Shown here piece by piece: positions 16,434-23,764 of a stretch of 64,000 nt of DNA (its first letter is position 1; each line of letters begins with the position of its first letter). The position numbers and the translations under genes are program-made. This DNA comes from Hymenobacter lucidus (GTDB lineage: Bacteria; Bacteroidota; Bacteroidia; Cytophagales; Hymenobacteraceae). The notes beneath the pieces were generated by a model, which ran no database searches, was not told the origin of the DNA, and saw only the letters and a list, made by a program, of their open reading frames with translations. Location of the stretch: NCBI RefSeq assembly GCF_020447265.1, contig NZ_JAJADR010000006.1:310001-374000 (forward strand), in the 5' to 3' direction.

Positions 16434-17729
16434 ATGCAGGAACAGCAGTCTTTACAGGTTTATAAGTTCGGCGGCGCCTCGGTGAAAGACGCGGCGGCCA
16501 TCCGGAATCTGGCGGGAATCGTGCGGGAGCACGCCGTCCATTCGCAGCTGCTCATCGTAGTGTCGGCCATGGGCAAAACCACGAACGCCCTGGAGGAAAT
16601 CTTTCAACTGGCCTTCACCGGGCAGGACTTTGCCCCGCCGCTGGCTACGCTGCACCGCTTTCATAGGGCCGTAGCGCAGGAGCTGTTTGAAGATAAACCG
16701 GCTGAAAATGAGAAGCTGGCCGAGCTACTCGCACAGCTGGAGCAGCACCTGACCGAGCTGCAGCAAAACCCCGCCCCCGCCGACAGCTACGACCAGCACT
16801 ACGACCAGATCATCAGTTTCGGCGAACTGCTGGCTACCTGCATCGTGGCCCGGGCCCTGGGCGCGCAGTGGCTCGACTGCCGCCCGCTACTGCGCACCGA
16901 CCACACCTGGCGCGAGGGCCGCATCGACTGGCCGACTACGGAGTGGAACGTGCGCGAACAGCTGCCCGATATGCTGCAACGTGGCCCCGTGGTGACGCAG
17001 GGCTTTTTGGGCGGTACGGCCGCGGGCCAAACCACCACCCTGGGCCGGGAAGGCTCCGACTACACCGCCGCCATTTTTGCCTACTGCTTGCAGGCCGAGG
17101 CCGTCACTATCTGGAAAGACGTGGCGGGCCTGCTCAATGCCGACCCCAAGTTTTTTGCCGACACGGTACGCTTCCCGGCCATCAGCTACCAGGAAACCAT
17201 TGAAATGGCTTACTACGGCGCGTCGGTCATTCACCCCAAAACTATCAAGCCGCTGGCCGTGCGCCAGATTCCGTTGTTTGTCAAGTCGTTTCTGGCCCCC
17301 ACGGCCGAGGGCACGCGCATCGGTGAGGGTCGGCACGAGCAGCTCAGTCCGGCCTTTATCCGCAAGGACGGGCAGTGCCTGATTTCGTTTGAGTCGAAGG
17401 ATCTGACCTTTATTTCGGAGGAAAACCTGGAAGTAATTTTCGGCGCGCTGGCCCAGGTTCGGCTGAAAATCAACATGATGCAGAACTCGGCCATTTCCTT
17501 CTCGGTCTGCACCGACTACTCGGCCTACCGGCTGGAGAAGCTGCTGGGCTTGCTGCGTGAGCAATTCACGATTCACTATAACACCGGCCTGGAGCTCTAC
17601 ACCATTAAGAATTACGACCCGGCCAGCATCGGGCGGCTCACTGCGGGGCGCGAGCTGCTGCTGGAGCAGCGCACCCGCCAGACGTTTCAGTTTGCGTGTC
17701 GGGGGCGGGAAGTCAGCGGGCTGCTGTAG
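16434..17729 (+). CDS. Aspartate kinase (monofunctional)
   Basis: Phosphorylates L-aspartate, the first step toward lysine, threonine, methionine and diaminopimelate. The kinase core begins with VYKFGGASVKD at residues 9-19, then SFGELLAT, TTTLGREGSDYTA, and YYGASVIHPKTIKPL; the C-terminal ACT region (about 310-420) should bind a feedback amino acid. The 431 residues exclude a fused homoserine dehydrogenase. The short lead of eight residues before the first strand is normal, so the ATG at 16434 is sound although the promoter element is immediately upstream. Confidence 0.94.
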   Translation: MQEQQSLQVYKFGGASVKDAAAIRNLAGIVREHAVHSQLLIVVSAMGKTTNALEEIFQLAFTGQDFAPPLATLHRFHRAVAQELFEDKPAENEKLAELLAQLEQHLTELQQNPAPADSYDQHYDQIISFGELLATCIVARALGAQWLDCRPLLRTDHTWREGRIDWPTTEWNVREQLPDMLQRGPVVTQGFLGGTAAGQTTTLGREGSDYTAAIFAYCLQAEAVTIWKDVAGLLNADPKFFADTVRFPAISYQETIEMAYYGASVIHPKTIKPLAVRQIPLFVKSFLAPTAEGTRIGEGRHEQLSPAFIRKDGQCLISFESKDLTFISEENLEVIFGALAQVRLKINMMQNSAISFSVCTDYSAYRLEKLLGLLREQFTIHYNTGLELYTIKNYDPASIGRLTAGRELLLEQRTRQTFQFACRGREVSGLL

Positions 17730-17778
17730 ATAGCAACGGCTATTCCGAATATTGATTTCAGGCCAATTTTTAAACCTT

Positions 17779-17811
17779 TTTGCCCCGTATTGGCTTCTCC
17801 AACTACCTTTG
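17779..17811 (+). promoter_or_regulatory. Promoter of the Fur/PerR-like gene
   Basis: TTTG (17779-17782), 21-base spacer, TACCTTTG (17804-17811): a close match to the Bacteroidota housekeeping promoter. The start of transcription near 17817 excludes the in-frame ATG at 17780 as the translation start. Confidence 0.8.
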
Positions 17812-17830
17812 TGGAGAATCATTCTTACCT

Positions 17831-18292
17831 GTGACGCTTTCATCTGACCATCTGCCTTCTTCCGCCTGCCAGCCCGACCGGGCCATTCTTCGGCAGCGCC
17901 TGACCGCGGCAGGCCTGCGGGCTACCACCCAGCGCATCCTCATTCTGGAGAGCCTGATGGTGCTGCCCGGCCACCCCACCGCCGAACAGGTACACCGCCA
18001 GGTGGTGCTGGCCGAGCCTACCGTGTCGCTGGGCACGGTGTATAAAACGCTCGACAGCTTTGTGGCCGCCGGCCTGAGTAAGCGCGTGGCATCGGCCGAG
18101 GGCCCCTGTCGCCGCTACGACTCCGACTGCAACGCCCACCACCACCTGTACTGCATCGATACCAAGGAAATCATCGACTACAGCAACCCCGAGCTGGACG
18201 CGCTGATTCGCGACTTTTTCGCTACCCACGGCCTGGGCAACTTCCAGCCCCACTCCTTCTCGCTGCACGTGGCTGGTTCCCGCATTTCGTAG
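17831..18292 (+). CDS. Fur/PerR-family transcriptional regulator
   Basis: A 153-residue winged-helix metalloregulator. The DNA-binding part is RLTAAGLRATTQRILILESL, HPTAEQVHRQV and VSLGTVYKTLDSFVAAGL; the regulatory metal region is YDSDCNAHHHLYC and QPHSFSLH. GTG at 17831 is chosen because the promoter puts transcription start near 17817. The usual structural-zinc CxxC pairs are missing (YCIDTKEII has only one Cys, none at the C-terminus), as in Irr-like members. The adjacent 2-Cys peroxiredoxin suggests a peroxide-responsive role and perhaps autoregulation. Confidence 0.88.
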   Translation: MTLSSDHLPSSACQPDRAILRQRLTAAGLRATTQRILILESLMVLPGHPTAEQVHRQVVLAEPTVSLGTVYKTLDSFVAAGLSKRVASAEGPCRRYDSDCNAHHHLYCIDTKEIIDYSNPELDALIRDFFATHGLGNFQPHSFSLHVAGSRIS

Positions 18293-18295
18293 TCA

Positions 18296-18366
18296 GTTGT
18301 CAGTTGTCAGTTGTCAGGAAAAGGTAGTCCGAACGACTAACAACGGACAACCAGCAACCAGCAACT
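18296..18366. repeat. GTTGTCA-type low-complexity inverted repeat (copy 2 of gap-filling elements)
   Basis: Three or more tandem CAGTTGT heptamers begin right after the regulator's TAG stop, and a rightward arm ACAACGGACAACCAGCAACC is its imperfect reverse complement. It has the same position and design as the elements at 7409 and 20453 but different words. Confidence 0.6.
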
Positions 18367-18408
18367 CTCCCTTCTCATTCCCCTTTTTCACTTTTCATAC
18401 TCAATACA

Positions 18409-19047
18409 ATGGCAGTTCTCGTTGGCAAACGTGCTCCTTCTTTCAAGGCTACGGCCGTAATCGACAGCGAATTCGAAGAGGATTTCTCTTTGGACCGCTA
18501 CCTGGGCAAGAAGCACGTTATCTTCTACTTCTATCCCGCCGACTTCACTTTCGTGTGCCCTACCGAAATCATTGCGTTCCAGGACCGTCTGGCCGATTTC
18601 GAAGCTAAAGGCGTGGCCATTGTGGGTTGCTCGACCGATACCCACTTCTCGCACTTCGCCTGGCTGCAGACGCCCCGCGACAACGGCGGCATCGAAGGCG
18701 TAACCTACCCGCTGGTGGCTGACGCTACCAAAACCATTGCCTCGAACTACGACGTGCTGGGCGGCCACTACGACTACAACGAAGCCGGCGAGATGACCTT
18801 TGTAGGCTCGCCCCTGGCCTACCGCGGCCTGTTCCTGATCGACAAGGACGGCATCGTGCGCCACCAGGTGGTAAACGACGGTCCGCTGGGCCGCAGCATC
18901 GACGAAGCCATGCGCATGGTAGATGCTCTGCAGTACTTTGAAGCCAAAGGCGAGGTATGCCCCGCCAACTGGGAAGAAGGCAAAGAAGCCATGCACGCCA
19001 CGCGTGAAGGCGTTGCCAACTACCTCGGCAAGCAGGCTGCTCACTAA
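18409..19047 (+). CDS. Typical 2-Cys peroxiredoxin (AhpC/Prx1 type)
   Basis: Thiol peroxidase that reduces hydrogen peroxide and organic peroxides in the cytoplasm. The peroxidatic Cys50 is in YPADFTFVCPTE and the resolving Cys184 in KGEVCPANW. The 212-residue length is standard for the decameric class. A GGIEG stretch stands where eukaryotic-type sensitive enzymes carry GGLG, and the tail ends NYLGKQAAH. It lies just after the Fur/PerR-like gene, which probably controls it. A plain terminator follows at 19098. Confidence 0.95.
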   Translation: MAVLVGKRAPSFKATAVIDSEFEEDFSLDRYLGKKHVIFYFYPADFTFVCPTEIIAFQDRLADFEAKGVAIVGCSTDTHFSHFAWLQTPRDNGGIEGVTYPLVADATKTIASNYDVLGGHYDYNEAGEMTFVGSPLAYRGLFLIDKDGIVRHQVVNDGPLGRSIDEAMRMVDALQYFEAKGEVCPANWEEGKEAMHATREGVANYLGKQAAH

Positions 19048-19097
19048 TTTCAAAGTCTTGGAGCTTAGGTTCTAGGACTTAGAAATACGAGCCTGAG

Positions 19098-19129
19098 AAG
19101 GCCCTAACCGCTTGGTTGGGGCCTTTTTT
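19098..19129 (+). terminator. Terminator after the peroxiredoxin gene
   Basis: AAGGCCCTAACC and GGTTGGGGCCTT form a 12-bp stem with one G-T pair and a four-base loop, followed by six T. Confidence 0.9.
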
Positions 19130-19151
19130 CGTTTGTCGGTCGTTAAAAGCC

Positions 19152-19159
19152 TATTTTTG
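19152..19159 (+). promoter_or_regulatory. waaA promoter -7 element
   Basis: TATTTTTG matches TAnnTTTG, with TTTG at 19132-19135 (16-base spacer, slightly short). Transcription would start near 19165, 54 bases before the TTG start. Confidence 0.6.
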
Positions 19160-19218
19160 CGGAATTCAAGCGAATCTGTGCTGGCCGAACTGCAGCACTA
19201 GACACTAAGCATCAAAAC

Positions 19219-20472
19219 TTGCGTTTTATCTATACCGTTGGTATCCACCTTTATGCGCTGCTGTTGCGGCTCGTGGCACCTTTCGTGCCCAAGGCTGCCC
19301 AGTGGGTGGCCGGGCGGCGGGGGCTGCTAGCTCACATCCGCCACACGCTGCAAACCGATACCGCGCCTCGGGTGTGGTTTCACTGTGCCTCGCTGGGCGA
19401 GTTTGAGCAGGGCCGCCCCCTGATTGAAGCCTACGCCCAGCAGCACCCCGAGCACAAAATCGTGCTGACGTTCTTCTCGCCCTCGGGCTACGCGGTGCGC
19501 CACAACTGGCCCGGGGCACATTACATCTTCTACCTGCCGCTCGATACCCGTCACAACGCCCACGAATTTCTGGAAGCCGTGCAGCCCCAACTGGCGGTGT
19601 TTGTGAAGTACGAGTTCTGGCACTATATGCTGGCGGGCTTGCAGCAGCGTGGGGTGCCTACTATCTGCGTATCAGCCATTTTCCGGCCCAGTCAGGTGTT
19701 TTTCAAACCCTGGGGCGGCTTCTACCGCCGGATGCTGCAGTGCTTCACGCATATCTTCACCCAAAATGAAGCCTCGGTGCAGCTGCTGCGGCAGGCGGGC
19801 ATCACCCGGGCCAGCGTAGCCGGTGATACGCGCTTCGACACGGTGGTGCGCACGGCCTCGGCCCAGCCCCGGCCCCTGCCGATGGTCGATGCCTTTACCG
19901 ACGACTGGCTGCCGGTCTGCATAGTGGGCAGCAGCTGGCCCGAGGATCTGCCCGTGCTTACGCCACTGCTGGAGAAGTATCAGCAGGAAATGCGCTTTAT
20001 AGTGGCGCCCCACGAAATCAGTGAAAACAACCTGCGGCTGGTGGAAGCGGCCCTGCCGGGCCAAGTAGTGCGCTACTCCCAGGCCGATGCCGCCACCGTG
20101 GGCCAGTATAAAGTGCTGCTCATGGATAACGTAGGGCTGCTCAGCCAGCTCTACCGGTTTGGCCACTTTGCCTACATCGGCGGGGCCTTCGGTAAAGGCC
20201 TGCACAACACGCTCGAAGCCGCTGCCTTTGGGCTGCCGCTGTTTTTCGGCCCTACTTACGAGAAATTTCAGGAAGCTATAGACTTGGTGGAAATGGGCTG
20301 TGCTTTCCCCGTCCGGACCGCCCAGGAGCTGGAAATTGCCTTTGCGCCCCTTTTCTATCAGGAAGCCAACCGCCTTGTGGTGCAGGACCTAAGCCTGGAA
20401 TACGTTCACCAGAAAGCCGGTGCCACAGCCATCATTATGCGGTGGCTTGAAAGTGAAGTTGTGAGATTGTGA
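19219..20472 (+). CDS. waaA: 3-deoxy-D-manno-octulosonic acid transferase
   Basis: Transfers Kdo from CMP-Kdo to lipid A precursor at the inner membrane. An N-terminal hydrophobic anchor (YTVGIHLYALLLRLVAPFVP) precedes VWFHCASLGEFEQGRPLIE, then YLPLDTRHNAHEFL and KYEFWHYML; the GT-B C-terminal half has GSSWPEDLPVLTP, FIVAPHEISENNL and the donor-site FAYIGGAFGKGLHNTLEAAAFGLPLFFGP. The 417 residues are normal. TTG at 19219 is the start. The last codons (about SEVVRL) and TGA stop are made of a repeat arm starting at 20453. Confidence 0.94.
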   Translation: MRFIYTVGIHLYALLLRLVAPFVPKAAQWVAGRRGLLAHIRHTLQTDTAPRVWFHCASLGEFEQGRPLIEAYAQQHPEHKIVLTFFSPSGYAVRHNWPGAHYIFYLPLDTRHNAHEFLEAVQPQLAVFVKYEFWHYMLAGLQQRGVPTICVSAIFRPSQVFFKPWGGFYRRMLQCFTHIFTQNEASVQLLRQAGITRASVAGDTRFDTVVRTASAQPRPLPMVDAFTDDWLPVCIVGSSWPEDLPVLTPLLEKYQQEMRFIVAPHEISENNLRLVEAALPGQVVRYSQADAATVGQYKVLLMDNVGLLSQLYRFGHFAYIGGAFGKGLHNTLEAAAFGLPLFFGPTYEKFQEAIDLVEMGCAFPVRTAQELEIAFAPLFYQEANRLVVQDLSLEYVHQKAGATAIIMRWLESEVVRL

Positions 20473-20573
20473 AGTTGTGAGTTTTAGTTCTGCTTGCGCA
20501 GTCTTGCACAAGTCGGGTCAATCCACATTTTCCTATTCAGCAACTTCACAACCTCACAATTTCACAACTTCAC
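20453..20573. repeat. Low-complexity inverted-repeat element, copy 3 (waaA to rsgA gap)
   Basis: Left arm 20453-20481 and right arm 20541-20573 are reverse complements with about two mismatches over 27 bases (words GTGAAGTTGTGA). A hairpin-like CTTGCGCAGTCTTGCACAAG lies at 20493-20512. The left arm encodes the end of WaaA; the right arm stops three bases before the rsgA ATG. The inner GTGAGTTTT junction is shared, inverted, with copy 1. Confidence 0.75.
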
Positions 20574-20576
20574 CTT

Positions 20577-21503
20577 ATGATCGGTATTGTAGTTAAGTCG
20601 ACGGGCTCGTGGTATGTGGTGCGCGAAACGGCGACGAACAAGCTGCATCGGTGTCGGCTGCGGGGCAAGTTCAAGAATAAGGGCCTGAAGGTGAGCAACC
20701 CACTGGCCGTGGGCGACCAGGTGGAGTTTACGGTGGAAGAGCAGACCGAAGGCGCGGGCGTGATTCATCACATTGAGCCGCGCCGCAACTACATCATCCG
20801 CCGCTCGGTGCACAAGGCCGAACACGCCCACATCGTGGCCGCCAACCTCGACCAGGCCCTGCTGGTGGTGACGCTCGTGTCGCCGGCTACCTCGTTCGGG
20901 TTCATCGACCGGTTTCTGGTCACGGCCGAGGCCTACAGCATTCCGGTAACGCTCATCTTCAACAAGACTGACCTCTATGACGAAGACCTGGCCGATTACC
21001 AGGATCAGATTCTGAAGATGTACAAGCGCACCGGCTACCCCGGCCTGCGCTGCTCGGCCGAAACCGGGGAGGGCGTAAGCGACGTGGACGCCCTGCTTGA
21101 TGGCAAAGTCTCCTTGCTTTCGGGGCACTCGGGCGTGGGCAAGAGCACGCTCATCAATGCCCTGGTGCCCGATCTGGACATCAAGACGGCCGAAATCAGC
21201 GAGTTTTCCGACAAGGGCGTGCATACCACCACCTTCGCCGAAATGCTGGAAGTACGCCCCGGTACCTACCTCATCGACACGCCCGGCATCAAGGAGCTGG
21301 GGCTGGTGGATATTCCGCCGGGCCAGCTGGCCCACTTTTTTCCCGAGATGCGCGCCCTGCTCAATCAGTGCCGCTACCACAACTGCCAGCACGTGCACGA
21401 GCCCGGCTGCGCCGTGCGCGAGGCCGTGGAAAAAGGCAAAATAGCCCTGCCCCGCTACGACAGCTACGTGAGCATGCTTTCGAATGACGACAACCGGCAT
21501 TAA
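20577..21503 (+). CDS. rsgA: Ribosome small-subunit-dependent GTPase A
   Basis: Late 30S-maturation GTPase with an OB-fold and circularly permuted G domain. The permuted order is visible: G4 NKTD at 129-132, G1 GHSGVGKST at 183-191, G3 DTPG at 234-237. The C-terminal zinc knuckle uses Cys265, Cys270, His272 and Cys278. Length 308 residues. The ATG at 20577 directly abuts the right arm of a repeat element, so no conventional ribosome-binding site is visible. Confidence 0.96.
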   Translation: MIGIVVKSTGSWYVVRETATNKLHRCRLRGKFKNKGLKVSNPLAVGDQVEFTVEEQTEGAGVIHHIEPRRNYIIRRSVHKAEHAHIVAANLDQALLVVTLVSPATSFGFIDRFLVTAEAYSIPVTLIFNKTDLYDEDLADYQDQILKMYKRTGYPGLRCSAETGEGVSDVDALLDGKVSLLSGHSGVGKSTLINALVPDLDIKTAEISEFSDKGVHTTTFAEMLEVRPGTYLIDTPGIKELGLVDIPPGQLAHFFPEMRALLNQCRYHNCQHVHEPGCAVREAVEKGKIALPRYDSYVSMLSNDDNRH

Positions 21504-21529
21504 GGAATACTAATGACGTTGTTTTCGCC

Positions 21530-21690
21530 TGTCATGGCGAGCGAAGCGCGGCCATCCGTCCTCTGAAATGTGTTGGGTGTTCTAAACTGAAAAGCCCTTT
21601 ACTACACGAGTAGTAAAGGGCTTTCTGGTAATAGGTCATTTCGTACTGCGCAGAGGACGGATTGCTTCGTGCCTCGCAATGACGGACGAA
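21530..21690. repeat. Interspersed inverted repeat flanking a terminator
   Basis: The left arm (about 21532-21566, GTCATGGCGAGCGAAGCGCG then ATCCGTCCTCTG) and right arm (about 21652-21686) are imperfect reverse complements. They match the widespread GTCATTGCGAGCGAAGC-type bacterial repeat. The rsgA terminator hairpin at 21590-21627 is nested inside. Confidence 0.8.
21590..21627 (+). terminator. rsgA terminator
   Basis: Perfect 14-bp stem AAAGCCCTTTACTA / TAGTAAAGGGCTTT with a six-base loop, nested in an inverted repeat between convergent genes. Confidence 0.85.
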
Positions 21691-21707
21691 ATCAGCTTGA
21701 CTCCAGC

Positions 21708-22343
21708 TTACGCGCCCGGCGCGGGCGGCAGCAGTACTTGGTCGATGACGTGGGTAACGCCGTTGCTGGAAATAACGTCGGGAATCTGGATGGTGGCGTT
21801 GTTAATCATGATTTTGCCACCCTTCACCGAGATTTTAACTTTCTCGCCATTCACGGTGGTCAACTCCTGGCCGTCTTTCAGGTCGGAAGCCACGAGGCGG
21901 CCGGCAATGACGTGGTAGGTGAGCACACCTTTGAGCTTCTCCTTGCTTTCGGGCTTCATCAGGCCGGCCATAGCACCCTGGGGCAGCTGAATAAAGGCCG
22001 AGTTGGTGGGCGCGAATACCGTGAACGGGCCGGGGCCGCTGAGCGTGCCGCCCAGATCGGCGGCCGACACGGCCCGTACCAGCGTGCTGACGCTGCTGGC
22101 CTGCACCGCGTTCTGGATGATATTCTTATCGGGAGTCATGGCCACGCCGTCTACCATCACGCCTTCGGGCTTGGCCATGCGGGCCGAGTCGGTGAGCATG
22201 GCGGCCGAGTCGACGGTGGCAATGGCTTCGGTTTCGGCGGTGGCGTTTTCCTGGGTTTTGGTGTCGTTGCAGCTGCTTAGGCTACCGGCACTCAGCACGG
22301 CGGCGCACAGGGCGAAAGAGGCGTTTCTCAGGTTCTTTTTCAT
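21708..22343 (-). CDS. Fasciclin-domain lipoprotein
   Basis: A 211-residue surface or periplasmic lipoprotein. The signal MKKNLRNASFALCAAVLSAG leads to SLSSC; the Met at 22343 is chosen over an ATG at 22436 because it begins this signal. After an acidic linker comes one FAS1 domain: NIIQNAVQASSVSTLVRAV, GPFTVFAPTNSAFIQLP, LTYHVIAGRLVASDL and the closing NGVTHVIDQVLLP (the H2-type motif). FAS1 domains mediate adhesion or polymer binding; the partner is unknown. Confidence 0.93.
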   Translation of the reverse strand: MKKNLRNASFALCAAVLSAGSLSSCNDTKTQENATAETEAIATVDSAAMLTDSARMAKPEGVMVDGVAMTPDKNIIQNAVQASSVSTLVRAVSAADLGGTLSGPGPFTVFAPTNSAFIQLPQGAMAGLMKPESKEKLKGVLTYHVIAGRLVASDLKDGQELTTVNGEKVKISVKGGKIMINNATIQIPDVISSNGVTHVIDQVLLPPAPGA

Positions 22344-22466
22344 CGGAGGCAGAACGGGGTTAGGGGATTGGCTTAGAAAAGGGCTTGGGGCAAGGGCGGG
22401 CAATATCGGAATATTCACCTGCCAACATACGTGCACTGTGTACAGAACCCCGGCCGTAGCCGGATG

Positions 22467-22496
22467 TTTTGCCCCGGGGCGAATTGGCTACCTTTG
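22467..22496 (+). promoter_or_regulatory. Cyclophilin-gene promoter
   Basis: TTTTG (22467-22471), 17-base spacer, TACCTTTG (22489-22496). Transcription should start near 22502, at a perfect 8-bp hairpin. Confidence 0.75.
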
Positions 22497-22500
22497 TCCC

Positions 22501-22520
22501 GCGCGAAAAACATTTCGCGC
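22501..22520 (+). promoter_or_regulatory. 5'-terminal mRNA hairpin of the cyclophilin gene
   Basis: GCGCGAAA / TTTCGCGC is a perfect 8-bp stem with loop AACA, placed at the predicted transcript start, 30 bases before the ATG. It may protect the 5' end or control translation. Confidence 0.45.
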
Positions 22521-22550
22521 TTGTACGCATCCACCTATTCCTTTTCCCGC

Positions 22551-23012
22551 ATGAAAACTGCCGAAATCCACACTACGCACGGCGTAATGAAAGTCGAGTT
22601 CTTTGAAGCCGACGCACCCAACACCGTCAAGAACTTCACCGACCTGGCTAAGAAAGGCTTCTACGACGGCCTGAAGTTTCACCGCGTCATCCCAAACTTC
22701 GTGGTGCAGGGCGGCTGCCCCAACACCCGCGAAGGTGCCAAAGGTGCCCCTGGCACTGGCGGCCCCGGTTACAAAATCGACTGTGAGCTGAAAGGCGGCA
22801 ACCAATACCACGACCGGGGAGTGCTGAGCATGGCCCACGCCGGCCGCAACACCGGGGGCTCGCAGTTCTTCATCGTGCACAGCCGCGACAACACGGCCCA
22901 CCTCGACCGCAACCACACCGTGTTCGGCAAAGTAGTGGAAGGCCTCGACATCATCGACCAGATCAAAGCCAACGACGAAATCCAGAAAATCGTAGTGAGC
23001 GAGCAGGTGTAA
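22551..23012 (+). CDS. Cyclophilin-type peptidylprolyl isomerase
   Basis: Catalyses cis-trans isomerisation of X-Pro bonds. The 153-residue single domain, without signal peptide, is cytoplasmic. The active-site strand GLKFHRVIPNFVVQGG, the region GVLSMAHAGRNTGGSQFFIV and HLDRNHTVFGKVVEG are all conserved; Leu replaces the Trp that binds cyclosporin in many eukaryotic forms, as is usual in bacteria. The ATG at 22551 is used because the promoter lies downstream of the earlier in-frame ATG (22431). Confidence 0.94.
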   Translation: MKTAEIHTTHGVMKVEFFEADAPNTVKNFTDLAKKGFYDGLKFHRVIPNFVVQGGCPNTREGAKGAPGTGGPGYKIDCELKGGNQYHDRGVLSMAHAGRNTGGSQFFIVHSRDNTAHLDRNHTVFGKVVEGLDIIDQIKANDEIQKIVVSEQV

Positions 23013-23024
23013 GCAGCAGTTAGT

Positions 23025-23117
23025 CGAACGATGTAGAGACGCATACTTGCGTCTCCTCGTTGAACGACAACCATTGCAACGTCAGCAACGATTGAGACGC
23101 GGGTACGCGTCTCTACA
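23025..23117. repeat. GAGACGC-type interspersed repeat, copy 1
   Basis: Two short hairpins, GAGACGCATACTTGCGTCTC and GAGACGCGGGTACGCGTCTC, are joined by a spacer with GTTGAACGA and CAGCAACGATT. The same arrangement recurs at 41280-41382. Confidence 0.8.
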
Positions 23118-23131
23118 CTGCCCAACAACAG

Positions 23132-23165
23132 AAAAGCCGGCTGAGGATATCAGCCGGCTTTTTGT
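23132..23165 (+). terminator. Terminator after the cyclophilin gene
   Basis: Perfect 13-bp stem AAAAGCCGGCTGA / TCAGCCGGCTTTT, five-base loop, T-run at the end; also usable by the convergent small gene. Confidence 0.9.
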
Positions 23166-23227
23166 GTTGCAGAGGTCGGGTGTGTAAAAAAACCAGCAGG
23201 AATTTCTCCTAAGCAAGGAGCAGCGGC

Positions 23228-23428
23228 CTACCAGCGCTGGAAGAACCAACGAGTGCTGTTGGCATTGTATTGCTTGTAGTTGGGGCGATGCAGCGCCACG
23301 CGGCCTTTGCTCACGGCCCGCACGAATGGCGTCCGGCCCCGGCCAGCGGCAGCAGCCGGAGCGGCGGGCAGCAGCAGTACCACAACGAGGAGCAGCGAGG
23401 CGAAGCGGGCAATGAGGGAAGCAGACAT
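23228..23428 (-). CDS. Small secreted basic peptide, 66 residues
   Basis: Not a recognised family. MSASLIARFASLLLVVVLLL followed by PAAPAAAAG is a clear signal peptide; the mature part of about 38 residues is strongly basic and ends with the aromatic RWFFQRW. An in-frame ATG far upstream (23629) has no signal-peptide logic, so 23428 is preferred. The gene is monocistronic on the minus strand and faces the cyclophilin terminator. It could be a periplasmic or secreted small protein, possibly membrane-active. Confidence 0.6.
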   Translation of the reverse strand: MSASLIARFASLLLVVVLLLPAAPAAAAGRGRTPFVRAVSKGRVALHRPNYKQYNANSTRWFFQRW

Positions 23429-23764
23429 GGCAGAAAAATAATGGCTGGAGAAGTGGCTGAGTTGGATTCCAAAGCCCGTTTGGCCGTTGGAATGATACAA
23501 AGCAACGCCAGCGCCGCCGGCCTTTTCCGAAGATTTGCTACGGCGTATATTTTCCTGGCTGAATGAACGATTTTTCTTTCCGAACGGATTTCGGGCTAGC
23601 GAAAAAGGATAAAAAAAGCCCTGTAGCACCGCTACCGTTTAGCTACAGCCTAACATCGGCGACCAATCACCAGCAACGGCCTCGCACTCACCATGAGGAA
23701 ACAACAACGCCCCGCGCACCTTTCGGCACGCGGGGCGTTTGGGTATAGTAGCGCGGTTACGCGG
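23429..23764. other. Intergenic region with one terminator hairpin
   Basis: No convincing gene on either strand. It holds the upstream region of the 66-residue secreted peptide (on the minus strand a TTGCTTTG resembles a -7 element near 23490) and the terminator hairpin at 23706-23739. Confidence 0.5.
23706..23739 (-). terminator. CGCCCCGCG hairpin terminator, copy 1
   Basis: Arms AACGCCCCGCG and CGCGGGGCGTT with an internal CC/GG pair step around TTTC. It follows the stop of the 40-residue lysine-rich gene on the minus strand. Copy 2 is at 24738-24771. Confidence 0.8.

Noticed and set aside
23563..23748. 61-codon plus-strand frame in the gap after the secreted peptide
   Set aside because: It reads through a terminator hairpin and has no conserved features.
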